Positions 1 to 15,057 are shown, counted from the first letter of the stretch. The stretch is 64,000 nucleotides of DNA from Anas platyrhynchos (GCF_047663525.1 NC_092604.1:14219001-14283000); one strand, 5' to 3'. Notes: a model not told the origin generated them from the letters alone. A program made the numbers and translations.

Positions 1-1884
1 AACACTTTCAATTGTGATTCCAATTGTGCTCCTCTTTCCAGGAAATATTTTAAAATTCTAAGCACCAAGAAGCAAGAGTGCAAGTCCTCCCTATCAACAC
101 TCAGAACTTTCTCCTTATAACACTGAAATCTCACCAACAATAATAAAGCTTCTTGGCTAAGTGTTAGTTGGAGACGTCATTCCATTCCAGAGAAGAAATG
201 AGCTCTCCCTCCCTTTTCCTGCTGCAGTCCTGTTGTGTTTGGATGCCGATATAGTTTTAGGTAACCAAGATCAGATTCTTCTGTAACTTGGGAGCTAATC
301 CTTCCATTGACTTCTCCCTTCTGCATTATGCATTGTTCCTTAAAACAGCATTGCTATGTAAATTGCAGTATATATTCTGTAAAAAAAACACCAGTAAAGA
401 GAGAATTTCAAACTCTTTTTGACATAGGTAATACTCTGAGCAAGTTGTGCAGTTTGGAAATACACAGCTTTTTGGTTTGACTTCTCCATAAGGAAATGGG
501 GGTTCAGAAACGTATCTTTAAAAAGTACAAGCCCATTCTTGAAAAATTCACAACATCATTGGTACTTTTTAACTGCAGAACATGGCTTTAACCTTTTCTA
601 TAAAGGTGTTTAAACTGCCAGTTATTATTACACCCGTCCTCTATCAAACCTGAATACACTTTTGTTGGATGTACTTTTTCATTTGGTAGATATATCACAG
701 TATAAAGTTGTCTTCCTTAATTCACAGCTCACCACTTTTTCTGCCCCTTCTTACCTTCCCCTGCCTTCCTTTTTTTTTTTTTTTTTGATAACATGTAGGA
801 ATTATACAGGCAAACCACACTGTGTCTCGGCATACAAAGCTGGCTTTTGTGTGCAAGGTGTCTTTGGTGTCTTGTTACAAAACAGTCAACAGTGGAAATC
901 AGAGTCCCCACATGATGCCACAACTGAGACACAATACATATGCAGGTGGAATTTTAGTAGATATATGCATATATGGATTCTCCTTCATTTGGCATCCCTC
1001 TCATGAAACAGTGTCTGACTTGAGCAGTTCCAGGATGTTTGCCTGAAATACTTGTCCAGAACCAGTGAGAAAATGGAACTGTAAATAAACTCTGGGAATG
1101 AAATGGACAACAGTGTGATAAAGAACATTTGGAGAAGGCAAATAAAGAACTTATATTGTTATGACTAAGCTACAGAATTCTGGGAGTAGAACAACATGAG
1201 AAATATTTGAAGTAGTAAGATCCTGAACTAATTCTTCTTAGGCATTTCTGGAGTTTATTATGTTTCTGGTGGTGGTCAGTTCACTGCCAAAAAGCAGTAT
1301 GACATCATAAACAGGATACTGGCTTTGCTGCTCATAGTCAAGTTAAGATCAGAAGCACAATCAATTCAAAAGTGACCTGGAACTAACTTTTATTCATTTC
1401 CATGGGCAGCAGGTATTTGTCAGCTAAGATATGCATAGTTAAAGTTCTGGGGCAGTGGTAGCTGGAGCCTTTACTTTCCATTGGTCTACTTGCCATTGTT
1501 TCTACCCATTATGTGGACTGTGTACTCTAAAACATTTTTGCAGTGACTTTTTAATATACATGTATGTATAGGTGAACATAACACAGAGATATTTGTTTGG
1601 CTTTATCTCAGGAATCTGGGTAGGTGTTAAGTGGAATTATAGGTTCTGCATCACTTCTATTAATTCAATTTATATTTTGCACATAGCCTAGCGGTGCACC
1701 CCAAAATAATCAGTAGGTACAAGAGTCTCTGTAATCTGTACAGTAAATAGACCACAGCAAAGGACATAAGAATGTACCTGTGGTTACTTAGTGTATACTA
1801 TGCTATAGTTATTGTAGTATCAAGAAATACAATAATTCCTCTCTAAGAAGATAAAGACTAAAGATTGTTTGAACAGCAATCTTA

Positions 1885-1901
1885 ATATATATATATATAT
1901 A
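1885..1901. repeat. (AT)n microsatellite
   Basis: A pure alternating A/T run of about 17 bp. It is likely length-polymorphic and no function is indicated. Confidence 0.9.
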
Positions 1902-3692
1902 AAATTCCAACAGCAATTTTAGCATATTATTTTTTAAATCATGTGGTTAGTAAATCCTTTAAAATTCCACATGAAGGGGAATACTCAGCCAAAATCCCAG
2001 AGAACAGTTGTAGATAATTTCTAGTTGTTTTACTGCATGATCAGATTTCCAATAATTTCCACTACATGTCTTCTGTTCTCCCCCAAACCCCACCCCAGAA
2101 AAGTAAAGGAACGACGGGTCTTCAGTTTTTCTGATATTCTAGATATCTAATATTGAGCAATATGCAGGATCCAGAAAATAATAATAATAATAAAAAATCC
2201 TACAAGTCTTTTTTCAGCTGTAAAAATACTACAGAGGATACAAACACCATTTCTTCTCTTTTGCAGGTCACTTATAATAGACAAGCTGCTTGTGATGCAT
2301 CCCATGCTGGGACCAGCTATAAGCCATGCGTCTGCTGATTTTAGGAATAAAAGAGCTAGTCCATAAAATGTGGAATCAGAGGAGTGGCCTCAGGGGCATA
2401 TTGGTGCATTACATCTGTGAGATCAGAGTGTTTCACCAAAAGATATATATTGTTACAGGAAAAGGGGCTTCCATTCTTTTTGATTCTGTCATTATTTATT
2501 GTTTGCATTGTTCGTCCTGTTATGCTAGATCACACAGCAGGGGTAACTTGAGAGAAGGCCCTGCATCTTGCTCTGGAGCTTACATTGTTCGTCACTGCAA
2601 AGGAAACTTTTGCTATTAGAGTAACTTGTGTGCAAAAACATTTAAGCTGTTGCTCATCTAAGATCCTTTGGCCTCCTGTCAAGTGTAAAAAACATTCAGT
2701 TTGGGAATAACCTTACACACAGTAATATTTCCCCTGTGTCCCTTTCTCTTTTCCTTCCCATTAGAGAGACATTCAGGAAACAAGGTCTCTGCAAGTAGCA
2801 CTGTTGTTAACTATCTTAGAAAGTCCTTTTTTACAAAGAAAGAGGATTTCAAATAGTTATTCTCACAGTAGTTATTATGACCATAATCTGTAATTCATTA
2901 TTTATACAATTACTTTCCTAACTGGAGAATTATTTAAAGCAAGGTTTAGTCAGCATGAAATAGAAAGACTAAATTGATTTCTTTCTTAATAAGGATCCTT
3001 TACAAATGAAAATCACTATTTTTTCAGTGCCAGAAGTGCCACGAGCACATACTTTACATGGTCAGTATGACTATGATTACAGGAGATGATAACTGCAAGA
3101 GACAAAGGAAGATAGGGAATACCAGGATAAGTCCCATTTTAACTCTATATAAGTACTATGTTCAATTGCAAAACATCAGGGAAATCCTGTGTTTACAAAA
3201 GAACTGTCCTGCAGTAGGACTCCACTGCTGTGGAGCAAATCAGATGGAGGACTTGGCCCTGTGACTGTGCACCTGAGGGTCTGTCAGACATGAGATGAAC
3301 CCACTGGGCAGCTAAGGCAGCAAGAGGGTTGTACTTGTGTTTTGATAAAAGTTCAAAAAAATTAATTCAAAATACTTCCATACTTTCCATTCCTTAGTGA
3401 TTTCCTCTGATGCTCTTTCACCATCTTTGAACTTTGAACCCACTCTTTGAACTTAGATACTGGAATAAAGCATCCAGCCTCAGCTACAACACCAAACACA
3501 GAGAAAATAAAAATTAGCCATTTCCACTCCAGAATTCAGGTTTAATATCTGTCATGTTTGGCATGCTTATGATATTCTGGTTTCCTGAACAAAATTTCAG
3601 ATGGTACCAAACCAAATGACGTGTGAGTATTCTGCCCACATTGGTATGCTACCAATACAGAGCACAGTAACTGCCATGGCAGAGCAACTAAG

Positions 3693-3724
3693 GCTCCAAA
3701 TGTATCCTGCTCCAAATGTATCCT
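3693..3724. repeat. Perfect 16-bp tandem duplication
   Basis: The unit GCTCCAAATGTATCCT occurs twice head to tail without mismatch (3693-3708 and 3709-3724). Perfect identity points to a recent slippage or duplication event in unique sequence. Confidence 0.9.
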
Positions 3725-4583
3725 GCCCAGCTACAGTCACTACAAATGCTAAGGGGAAATACATATACCAGCCTTCCCCAGAATAAATTCCCATTTCACT
3801 TCAACAATCAATTAGGGATTTCCATGTTTTCTCATCAAATAAATAAATAAAATTCTGAGATGGTTGACATTGTTTTTCATAAACAAGGAAATAAGCATTA
3901 ACAACAACTTTGCCCTTTACCTTCTTATTGACTGCATCTCACCTCAGTTGATGTAGCTCTGTAGCCCTGTGACTGATGCCAGGCTCAAGGGTCTGTAAAT
4001 TATCTGGCATATCCCACTTACTTACCTTTTTCCATGTTAGTATAGTGCTTCCTTGCTTCCACCTTCAGGTACTTCCCTACAGGGCTTATCACAGCTATTC
4101 AATCAGTGCTGGGTGCTTCGTCCTTGCTTAGCATTTGAATCAAGTGTTTGACATGTAAACTTCCAGGCAAATCTTTGCTAAACTGTTTGATGGAGCAAGA
4201 CAGGAAGAAGAGGGAGGAATGATGACTAGGACACTGAGTGAGGTTGCCATACACACAACCTAATTTAACCTTAAACCCAAACACAGTTCTAGCTCTCATC
4301 CCACTTAATATCAACAAAGTACAAATAACCATTCCACTCTGCTCAGATATTAATTCCTGGAAGTCCACAGGCCCTGGGAGGAACTACTAACTAGCTGACA
4401 TTTATCAGCCTTAATTATTTACTAGATACAATTGAAAACTTTGACATTTATAAAGCAAGAGCCAGTGACTACCTGCCTTTCCCATATGATTAGCAGTGAA
4501 TGCATTTCCTAAGCTTTTTCTTCTGTACAGTTTTCTCCATTGCATAAGCTCATAAGCATCTTGTTCATTAGTTTTGTCGGTTT

Positions 4584-4606
4584 AAAAATAAATAAATAAA
4601 TAAATT
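4584..4606. repeat. (AAAT)n microsatellite
   Basis: About five copies of the AAAT tetranucleotide, in non-coding DNA. Confidence 0.9.
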
Positions 4607-6899
4607 AGAAACAGCTTGTGTTAATTATTTATTAAACCATCTCATGGGATTTATATCCAGGAGTAGAAATATGTCTCTTTAGATTGAGGTGCCTGTACAC
4701 ATTCCTGTAGTCTGATTTGCAGCTTGCTGCTAAGTGCCATTTAGTCTTCTGCTTGCTCTGTGAATTGGTCTGATACCTACCTTTTCTGAAGCTGGCTCTA
4801 ATCATCAGGCTGGGCAATATGTTTCTGCTTAATACCTTCACACATACAAGCGGCCTTGTCCAAAAGGCAGAGCAGCACTGAGTGGCAAGCAGAGATGGAT
4901 TCCGCATGTTGAGGGGTGTCACTTTTACTAGCCAAATCAATACCACATTTCCCTCCTTATCTTGAAAGCTATGGGAGGACAAATTACATTAGCATGGATC
5001 TCTGCTTTGGCTCCTGCCATGCTCCTGCAGAACAGCAGGCTATAGTTTTATGAACCTTTGCCCTTATATGCTGTCAGTCAGCTATTGGGAAGGATGTGGC
5101 AGGCTTGAACATGCTTAGCTAGAACATGTTTTGGGTGTTTTTTGTGGCTAAAATGTGGAGGTAGTAGCTGCTTGCACATTGTGGAAGCAACTGTGAATCT
5201 TACTGCTGGAGCGTAGTCCCTGTTGGTTTCAGGTGGCTGACAGATGAGACCAGTCTCACCTGAAGCTGATAGGACTAGAAATATTAACTCTGTTCTACCT
5301 CTTCTATTTTTGGCTCCTCCGAAAATCTACCTATAGTTCAAGTTTGGATTTCTGAATAGGAATTCATAGTTTTTCTCAAAATCAGCAGAAAATACACAGA
5401 ATAAAGTTACTATAAAATAGCTAAATCTAATATACTGGTTTCTTTTGTTGCAGGAAGATATACTATACAAATTTGTTAGCATTATCTAGAACGTGCATGG
5501 ACAAGATGATCCCGAGAGTCAACTTGGGTTTTCACCATAAGAAACAAAGCAGACAAAGATTGCTCTTGGGGCTTAAATCAGTCAAATAGAGGATATGAAA
5601 CAAATGGCCTAAACAGTCGGCTATCATAAAGATATGGGGAAGGAAAGTGCTGTTGAATATACTTGAAATTGATCAGTAAAATGAAATAAGAGGTGACCAA
5701 ATCTGCTAAGGGCACTGAATTTTCCACAACAATAATCTGGAAAGGTTCTTGGTATCACTATAGATATTGTTTTACAAAAGCCATCCTGATGTTTCTCATA
5801 GGTGAAAAAAAAAAAGCAAGTGGAATATTGGGAAAGGCATAGCAAACACAAATAATTATACACTCCTGTCTGCAATGGTGTCTGCAGGTTCAGCTTCCCT
5901 ACCTCAAAAACTTAACTCTGCGAGTGAGAGAGAGATGCTGTCCTGAATAAATAACAGATGGGAAGAGCCTTGGTGCAGATGCAAAGTAGGTTTTCATAGG
6001 TGGGAAATAATGGTTACATCTGAGATGAGGCTACTTCTGTCCCTGATAACTTTGTTCAGATCTGTTTTCGAGACACATAACATGTAATAGTTATGGCTAT
6101 TCAAACAACAGTTTGCTAGTGGTTCCACTCATTGACTAGTTACTGAGGACATGGTTGGATAGGTAGATGGAATGAAAAAAATAACCAAGACCAGTTTTGA
6201 GTTTGACAAATATCTAACAGAATCAACAAGTAAGCAATGACACAGAGCACTCACCCTTTGCTGTGCCAAAGGCATGTCTTGGAGCAGCTGTGTTCCTCCT
6301 GTCCTTCCTGCAGAACACCACTGCTCCAGGTATCAGCAAGGCATCCCGTCTCACACCCCACCTGCATTCATTCATTTAAGGGAAGGACGTATACACATTT
6401 CATAAGACTGCAGTCCTGTAGGTATGTGCTGCACTACTTAAAGGGTTAACAGTGCAGTGTTCTTTTGTAAATGCCTCCTATAGGATAGGGAGGAAACCAA
6501 AAATTGGAAGGGATTAGACATTAGAGACTGACCAACTTGTTGTATTTATTAACAGTAATGGGGACTTTATAGCAAAATGTTTATGTGGTCAGAGCTGCAC
6601 AACTTTGCTAGGGAACAAGTCGCCAGGGAGACAGAACTGATGAGAATGACCAGTACAGTGCAGTACATCCTGCAGCCTACAGTTTTCTGAGGAATAAAAA
6701 CCTGAAATCACTAGGCATGTGAAACAAAATAGCTGTGAATATGAGATACTTTGTGTGGACTAGTTGTCCTATAAAAATGGAAAAGGAACCATATTTTTTT
6801 CTGTTTTATTTCGGTTAATAACTTCTGTTTTGTTTATTTTTTTTCAGGGGGACAGTGTGCATGACCTATAGATTGGAACCTTTTAAGATTCTCCTGCTC

Positions 6900-7554
6900 A
6901 TCTTTGACCATGAGCCAGCAGTGTGCCCTGGTGGCCAAGAAGGCCAATGGGATCCTGGTGTGCATTAAAAGGAGAGTGGCCAGCAGGTCAAGGGAGGTGA
7001 TCCTCCCCTTCTACTCTGTCCTGGTCAAGCCTCACCTGGAATACTTTGTCCAGTTCTGGGCTCCCTGGTACAAAAAAAGACAGGGATCTCCTGGAAAGAG
7101 TCCAGCAGAGGGCAACAAAGATGGTACGGGGCCTGGAGCATCTTTCCTATGAGGAAAGGCTGAGAGACCTGGGTCTGTTCAGCCTTGAGAAAAAAAGACT
7201 GAGAGGGGATCTTATTAATGTTTACAAGTATCTTAGGTGTGGGAGACAGAGGGATTTGGCCAACCTCTTTTCAGTGGTTTGTGGGGACAGGACAAGGGAC
7301 AATGGCCACAAAATGGATCACAGGAAGTTCCTCACCAACATGCGAAAGAATTTCTTTATGGTAAGGGTGATGGAGCACTGGAACAGGCTGCCCAGGGAGG
7401 TTGTGGAGTCTCCTTCTCTGGAGATATTCAAGGACCTTCTGGATGCCTACCTGGGCAAGCTGCTCTAGGGAACCTTCTTTGGCAGGGGAGTCAGACCCAA
7501 TGATCTCTTGAGGTCCCTTCCCACCCCTACAATTCTGTGATTCTGTGATCTTTC
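6900..7554 (+). mobile_element. CR1 LINE 3' fragment
   Basis: This is a 5'-truncated copy of the avian CR1 non-LTR retrotransposon in + orientation. It begins near the CR1 stretch encoding [16 protein letters not shown] and runs through the C-terminal reverse-transcriptase region ([63 protein letters not shown]) to the short 3'UTR. It ends in two copies of the terminal octamer, ATTCTGTG, near 7533-7550. The frame shifts at an A-run around 7071-7078: the part up to WYKK is in one frame and DRDLLERVQ onward in another. The copy is therefore dead. The element boundary on the left is uncertain by about 50 bp. Confidence 0.93.
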
Positions 7555-10500
7555 GTGAAAAGCTTCAGGTTGTCCCATTCAGCACTGGCTGGATTATACC
7601 ATACTAAACATTTCAACCCAGAGAAACCCTGTCCCCTCTACTCCACATTCAAAGTCCTTAGAAGACTGAGGTGTCAGTACAGTTTGTTCCCAAACAAAGA
7701 GAGAAAAGAAAGACGTTAGACTGGATTCAGTTATGCCTCTTAAAGCACGGCAAAGCCAGCAATTGTCATTGAAAAAGTAGGTGCCTTACCAAGCTGGTGG
7801 TTCTGGAGGCACTGAGCCTGTGGAGTATGGCATCAGGGGAAGCATGATCACCAGCTGTCATTAGTGCACACCTGAAACTGCTGCCCAGTATGCAAACAAG
7901 TTGGTGTATAACTCATACCTTCACTGAGTACAGTACAGAAAAAGCATCACATATGCAAGTGGATACAGAGACTATGTAAAATGCCCACTACAGTGCAAAT
8001 TAAGTAGTTCTGTGCTATAGATCTAGTTGGTAAGTATGATGGTTTCTATATAGTAAGTATTGTCAGTGTTACCTCCTCCAATTCTTTTGAGCAGTTCTTG
8101 GCATCTAAAAATGGAACTTGTAAATAAGATGCCAAAACTAGCTTCATCTCTGTAAACCCAGATCAAGTGAGTGTATTCAGAAGATCAACAAAGAAAAGTT
8201 CTCTGTAGGGATACACTTGGAGAGACCCAAAACACACGCTAATTCTGTTTTATTTGTTTGTTCTGACCTTTGTTAAGGTCACACATTTTTATGATGGAGA
8301 AGACTGTGAATAGCAGGTAAAGAGCATAAGTGACCACCATGTTGGACTGACAGTAGTGTCTCTCAGGTCAGGGAACTTTTCAAAGGTAAGATCTGTTGAT
8401 CAAGGGCTTCTTAGTGGTGCCAGACATGAAACCAAACAAAGGCCTATTTGAGTTGGAACAATCAACTAGACACTATACAAGAAGGCCACATGTGCATTAG
8501 TAAGATGCTACTGGCACTGAGGACAGCTGGAACAGAGCCACCAATGTCTACATTATTCATCTCAGTCTGAAGAAAGGTTGGCCACATGGCAAGTGTATAC
8601 TGGGAAAGGTTTCAAACTTGGATTAACTTCCAAACCACGTCTGGGAATTACCTGGAGAATGCTAACCAGCCTAAGTAAAAATTGGACCAAGGATGGATGA
8701 TGCTAGCACTTTGACATCAGATAAGAATGAATTCCAGCACCCTGAAGTGTTTAAATACTAGTATAAATGTAGCTTGTATAGGGACTTTACATGGCCTGTC
8801 ATTTCTCTTGGAAACTGGGACTCCACTGCATCAGGCTGCTAAGCATCATCCACCCTCCAGAGGCAGCTGTGGGTACCTCCTGAAAGCATGTACTTCTTAT
8901 ATCATTGACTTTGTTCTCAGCCACAGTGCAGCTGACTATAGTTGTGCTCAGTAATATCTTCCAGGAAGAATCTTTGCCTTCAGTGAGTATGAAAGATGAG
9001 TGTGATTCTTGAAGACTATGGGTGTGTTGGGGGGGTGGAACTGTTTCAGGTTGAAAACTGATGTTGGAAACTGTGTGTAGAGTTAAAGGTTAAATATAAA
9101 GTTACATTTTGCAGAACAGCTTCTCCTGCACTAAATTGTCAAATATTGACTTTGGGGTCTTGTATTTCCCATATTCAATTGATGATCTCATATATTCTAC
9201 AAAATTAAGATTTTAAAAGCTGGTTTAGGTGGCTGTGATGTCACCAGAAAAATTATAGAAAATCCTAACCCCAAGTCCTGACTGAAATAGCAAGCAGGAA
9301 ATGGCATCTATTTTTTTCTTTTAAGATGCATTTACCTTAAATGCCAGACAGATAAGAAACATCTGGGATCTTATACTGGATTGGGACTTTTTGTGTTTAT
9401 TGTATAAGTTTGTAAGCCACATTTGAAGGTACTAGTTTTTCCAAAACAAATATGGATGCCTGAATATACCACTATAGATTTCACTGAAGCAATTCATTAA
9501 TAGTCTGAAAAGAAAACACATCAGTCAATGCTTCCTTTAACACAAATGCTACCTAAGACTTGAAGAGTGCATATATATGCTGGATATTAAGTTGGACAGC
9601 CAGCAAACTAGTCTGAGAATACAATAATTGCAGCAGGAATATGGAAAAATAGTCTGTACACCACAGCCTCATCACCTATAGGGACATATCACATCTTCCA
9701 GCCCTGATCCATTCCAAAAATCAGTGCTGAAAATCATTTCAATACTTCTGGGATTTAAGTAAAGAAATTAGAAAGAGAACTACATCCATTTTGCAATGAT
9801 GAGTACCAGGTCATTGGTCCTTATATTTTTGTAAAGAAAACCTTCCTGAGATGGTTATTCTCATGAACAGCCAAAACAGACATCCTTTTGACAATATAAT
9901 TTGAAACTCCAGAAACATAGTTCAGAATCAATCCCCTGTTCACATACAATCTTTATTTACTTGGTTTGTGGGTTGGGGGGGGGGCCTGTTTTTGCTGTTG
10001 TGTTTTTTTCTTAGCTCGAATTTTACAGCACTACAAGAAAAAAACTAACTCAGTATTGATCCTTGAAGGTTAAGAACTTGGTGCACTTAAATTATTCTAA
10101 CCCAGAGAATTTGAAATTTATAGTCCCTCTTGAACCCTCCTGCCTCACCAGCTTCCTTGGGAGGACCCTGCTGCAGGCTGCACGCCAACTGCAGTAAAAT
10201 TTAAAGAGGTGAGAGAGAAACTTCCCAGAAAATATAAACATTTCATGGAAATGAAATAAGTCTTCCCTTATAAGAACTCACCTCAGCAAGCTTTAGATAA
10301 ATGGAAAGGTATTCAGAATTGTAAGTAGATATAAAGTGTGGTGTTTCAGATACATTTGTTTATGAGCAATGCAGAAATAAGCATTGTCTTAAGATGACAG
10401 AGTCACACAACAAAGGGCTGTCAGTCCCCTTCCCCCTCCCTGTCCCAAGGTCAGCCGTGAGCACTAAAAGCACACACTGTAGAGTCAACTGGCTCTGTTT

Positions 10501-13500
10501 TATGTGTCCCTCTAGAATGGATGGCAGCCACACACACCTTTGCAGGAACAAATCCACTGCTCACTGCAGTCACAACACTTGAACTTATAACATCAATACA
10601 CCCTGTAAGGGATCTGAAATATTCCCCAAGTTCAGAGATAGGAAATTCAGAATAATAGCAATGAACAAGGCACTGGAAAGTACTTTCCTTCTGTGTCCAA
10701 AGTCTCTAGCTGACACAACACAGAAGGCTCACATGACGGAACAATAACAACAACAGCAGAGAGAAATAAAGTGTGAGCATTAGAAGGGCTGTAAATTCCT
10801 CAGCCCCACTAGCTGGGCACTGGCTTTGGAGGTCTACTTGTCTTTCAGCTTCCCGCGACCTACATTTCCTCAGAAATCTCGCTGTATTTGTGGAGGGTCT
10901 GGGAAGCTTCTAGGAAAACAACTTGCTGGAAGCAAGAATGGGATTTCAGATGGTACTTTTTGCTTGGGAAGATACTAGAAAATTCAAGGCCAACTGCAGT
11001 TCAGAAAACCAAAGGGGTTGATGTACATCTAGTGCTGCTCTTTCTGATCTCTGTCATAACCTCAGAATCAGCCTTTTAAATGGATGTAAACATGTCTCTT
11101 TTGGCTATCCTTCCCACATGGCCAATTGTTCATGCAGCAGTGACTTATGCAAAGATGATGGGAACAGGTGCTAGGCATGTTTCTAACAAATAAAGCAAGG
11201 CAATTGTTGTCCTTCAAATACCAAACAGGAACATCAAATCAGGAAGAAAGAGGGCAGAAGCTCTGAACCGGGGAGACAACCATGAGTTCTGCTGTGGGGC
11301 CATTATCACATTCTCCATAGTAATGGGATAATTTCTTAGTGTCTCTTCCAAATTCAAATGAAATTATCTGAATTGACTTTGTTTTCAGTTTACTTTGGCT
11401 CAAGCCCTTTTTCTCTGTGATCTTTGATTCCTGTTCAGTCAAGCAACACCAGTTTCCCTCTAACTTGTTGTCTCCTATATTTAGCTGTGTGCCACAGGAT
11501 AAGGGACTGTCTATTATTCCCATGTTTCAACCATCCACGATCCCTTCATCTCAGTCAGGCCATGAGTTCTGCCTTTAGTATGATTGCCTCTAGTACCTTA
11601 TGACAACTGATTAGGCCATGAAACGTATATAAAATGTAACTACATAAAATGCAAAGAAGCAAAAAGTTACAAAGCCCAGCATTTCTGCAGGTTGTAACTG
11701 GCTGGAATGGTTTCTGTGGTTGGATTTTCCTTTCTTAGTTGCTTCTACTGAAATGTAAAAACATGATTCATTTAGAAACATAAATCCATGCATCATTCGT
11801 GCATAGGAAATGCACTCTCTGATTATTCAGCTCATATTTTTTTCTAGAGGTTCATTTTGTTTCCTTTTTGAATATTTGTTTCTTACATGCCAGCCAGCCT
11901 CAGACAAGTTCTTGCTCAGCCGTTGAAAGCTGGACTCGTGTTTACTGATATCAGCAAGAATTTTGAGAAATTTACTTTTAAACGAGTTTTAAAAGACAAT
12001 AAGCAGCAAGCTTAAAGAAAAAATGTCAAATCATACATATGGAAAGGAGATAGTGTTACCCCACTCCTCCTGCATGAATGACCCTAAGCAAAAACACCAC
12101 AGACCATAAATCTCCATTTTAGTCTTTTAGCCAAAAGCTATATCTTTCTAGTCAGTTAATAGCATTTTGACGGGGTACAGAGCTGGAAGTGAGGTAAAGG
12201 ATAATGCAGAAAGATTCAGTAGTTTAGAGACAAAATTCTTCACACCATTGCCTTTGAAATGGGAGTACTGGCAGTGTATGTCTGTACTCTCAGAAGATCT
12301 CTATTGTCCACAATTCTTTTTAGAAGTTTTATGAGTGAAGTTACAGACAAACAAGGATGTCAGTGCTTTAGCAAAAAGCAGACCGGGTATGGACAGAGGG
12401 TTTTGCAATGCCCCCATGCCCTCCCCTCAGTACCTATTACTATAAAAATTCAACCTGCAGTCTTTTTGCACTCACACTGATGCCTCTCACTTCCTCCAGC
12501 TTTTTTTTTTTTTTACAGCCCTACCATCAGTCCTCACTATGCCATTAGTTTGCATCCTGGGCCACCTTCAGTTCTGCTACTCCCTGCATGGTGGTGGCAC
12601 AGCCTACCTCCCTGTGGTGGCACAGACCACACATGCAGGTCTCCAGAAGAGAAAAGCATCCTATTTTCTTACTTTCTTGCCTTGAATAACCTGTGCCAGT
12701 GTTGGCACAGCCCAGCCTGAGACCTGTGTTAGATGTCTCACGCTCCTCCACCCTGCCAGTGGGACATTCCCTGAACAAAGGTGCTCTTCACCTCCAGCAG
12801 CAACACAGACAGGTGAAGACACTAGTGTAGGCAGATTAGTACAGGGACACCCAAGCTGCATATCAGGGGTCTGTTAAAGAACAGCATTCTTAGTGCCTGA
12901 GCTACCCACACATTCATGGCTGGAGCAGTACTTTCACCCAAAGATACCGTCAGCCTGGTAAAACACACTGTTTCTCTAGGCCTTTAGTCCATGCTCATCA
13001 ACATAACCTTGTGCTTGTTCATTTTCCTCAGCTTTCTGCTAATGAGATGGAATAACTAGCTACTTTTGTGGGCCTTGTTGTATACCTAGAGGGGCTTCCT
13101 GTGAGCAAAGTGGACCAGACATGTTTGAGTCTCTGACAACATGTTTTAGAGTTTCTGAGAAATCATCACTTACAGATTCTACTGTGAAGGCACTGACAAT
13201 CCCTGAATCTGAGCACTGAATAAAAGGTGAAAGAAGCCAGGGCTTTCTGTCACTGCCTAATGTATCTGCAGTATCCTGAAGGCATGCATGGAGGAGGCAG
13301 AGGGATAGCAGCAATGCTGCAGCTTAACTCTTGTTTGTGACATATTACATCAAGGAGAGAAAGAATTGCCTTGTAGGGAGCATAAATCAGTGAGTGCTTT
13401 CAGCTTTTAAAATAAGGTGAAGTTTGCATGAACATAATTATACCCTATGATGCAAATAAAACAAGATATGACAGACAGAGATAGCTGCCACTACTAAACT

Positions 13501-13694
13501 AATGTTGTAAAATTTAAGTGACTAGCAGTTGGCAGGAAGCTCAAAGGAGATTTTACTCTCTCTGACACTGATATTGTGTCTAAGATATCTCTTTTTAAAA
13601 CTCTTTGCTGAATTTTATATACTTAAAAAAATAATTATGATTGCCTTGAACAGCATCATTTAAGCCAAATTTATTGATGTGGTACTGTGCAAAT
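7555..13694. other. Intergenic tract, no gene seen
   Basis: No gene, RNA or clear transposon was recognised. There are minor homopolymers, such as a G9 run near 9976 and T14 at 12501-12514. The short open frames here have no domain and no supporting splice structure. Confidence 0.65.
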
Positions 13695-14487
13695 TTCATA
13701 CAGTTCAACAAGGCCAGGTGCAAGGCCCTGCACCTGGGTCAGGGCAACCCCAAACATGAATACAGTCTTGGCAATGAGTAGACAGAGAGCCCTACAGAGA
13801 AGGATGTGGATGAAACAGCTTGACACGAGCCAGCAATGCACAGTTGCAGCCCAGGAAGCTGTCTGTATCCTGAGCTACATCAAAAGAAGGGTAGCTAACA
13901 GGTCAAAGGAGGTGACCCTCCCTCCCTCTCTATTCTGCTGGAGTACCTGGAGTGCTGCATTCAGCTCTGGGGCGCACAGCATAAGGAAGACATAGACCTG
14001 TTAGACTGAGTCCAGAGAAGGGCCACAAAAATGATCAAAGGGCTGGAGCACCTCTCTTACAAAGACGTGCTGAGAGAGTTGGAGTTATTTAGCCTAGAGA
14101 AAAGAAGCCTCTGGGAAGACCTTATAGCAGCCTTCCAGTACTTAAAGGGGGGCCTACAGAAAAGATAGGGACGGACTCTGTATCAGGGAGTGCAGTGATA
14201 GGACAAGGAATAACAATTTTAACCAAAAGAGGTTTAGATTAGAAATTAGAAAGCAGTTCTTCATGATGAGGTTGGCAAGGCACTCAAACAGGCTGCCCAG
14301 AAAAGTCATGGATGCCTCCTCCCTGAAAGTGTTTAAGGCCAGGTTGGAGAGGGCGTTGAGCAACCTGTTCTACTGGAACTTGTCCCTGCCCATGGCGGGC
14401 GTTTTGGAACTAGATGGTCTTTCAACCCCAACCATTCTATGATTCTATAATTTTATGATTCTATGATGATTTTATGGTTTTATGATT
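13695..14487 (+). mobile_element. CR1 LINE 3' fragment, decayed
   Basis: A 5'-truncated CR1 copy in + orientation. It starts in the CR1 segment coding for NKARCKALHLGQGN-like residues (AACAAGGCCAGGTGCAAGG near 13708), continues through SQQCTVAAQEAVCILSYIKRRVANRSKEV and [13 protein letters not shown], and ends in several degenerate copies of the ATTCTATG octamer (14430-14487). A TGA stop at 14007-14009 and further stops and frameshifts downstream make it non-functional. It is more diverged than the copy at 35.9 kb. Confidence 0.92.
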
Positions 14488-15057
14488 GATTTCAAAGTCC
14501 CAAATAACTTTCTTCAGTCACCAGAAAATAATGCCATGTTCTTTGTGGTATTTGTTTCTTGGCAGTGATACAACATTTTCATAATACATACATGTATGTA
14601 TGTATGTTACTCTAAAGTAAGTCTTACCACATATCTCCAACAGCCTACCTCTACATGTCCCATAGACAAATAAATGGAGTTTTTAACATATATACAAACA
14701 TATACATTCACTCAGTAGCAATGAAGCGTTAAGTTCCCCCTTGTGCTGCAAATGGCTCCACAGTGGCTGTGGTAACCCTGGAATGAGAGGAGCTGTCCTG
14801 ACTCCCCCCAGCTTTGGATATTCCCATATCACTATCTTGGGAGATATCTCTGAGAATGTATTCCTTGATTAAAACAAATATTTGCATGTTCTGGTCTTTA
14901 CAGTCTTTGTCAGCATACATTGCAGCTAACACCAGAAGCAGGACCACACACTTTCAGTGTGATCCAGTAAGGCTGGATGCCCCAGTGGTTGTTAGTGCCT
15001 GGTTTCCAGGCAACTCTTTCATTAGTGAGAAACAGTTACATATATATTTTCATGGGG

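Larger units (their letters stand above)
1..6899. other. Intergenic tract, no gene seen
   Basis: No coding exon, RNA gene or recognisable transposon was found here. Open frames are short, lack any recognisable domain and are spread over all frames as expected by chance. The tract is AT-rich and holds homopolymers and microsatellites, including T17 at 770-786, (AT)n at 1885-1901, (AAT)n at 2177-2193 and (AAAT)n at 4584-4606, plus one perfect 16-bp tandem duplication at 3693-3724. From the synteny of the two genes further right, this should be spacer on the LMX1B side. That placement is inferred, because no LMX1B exon is visible. Confidence 0.7.
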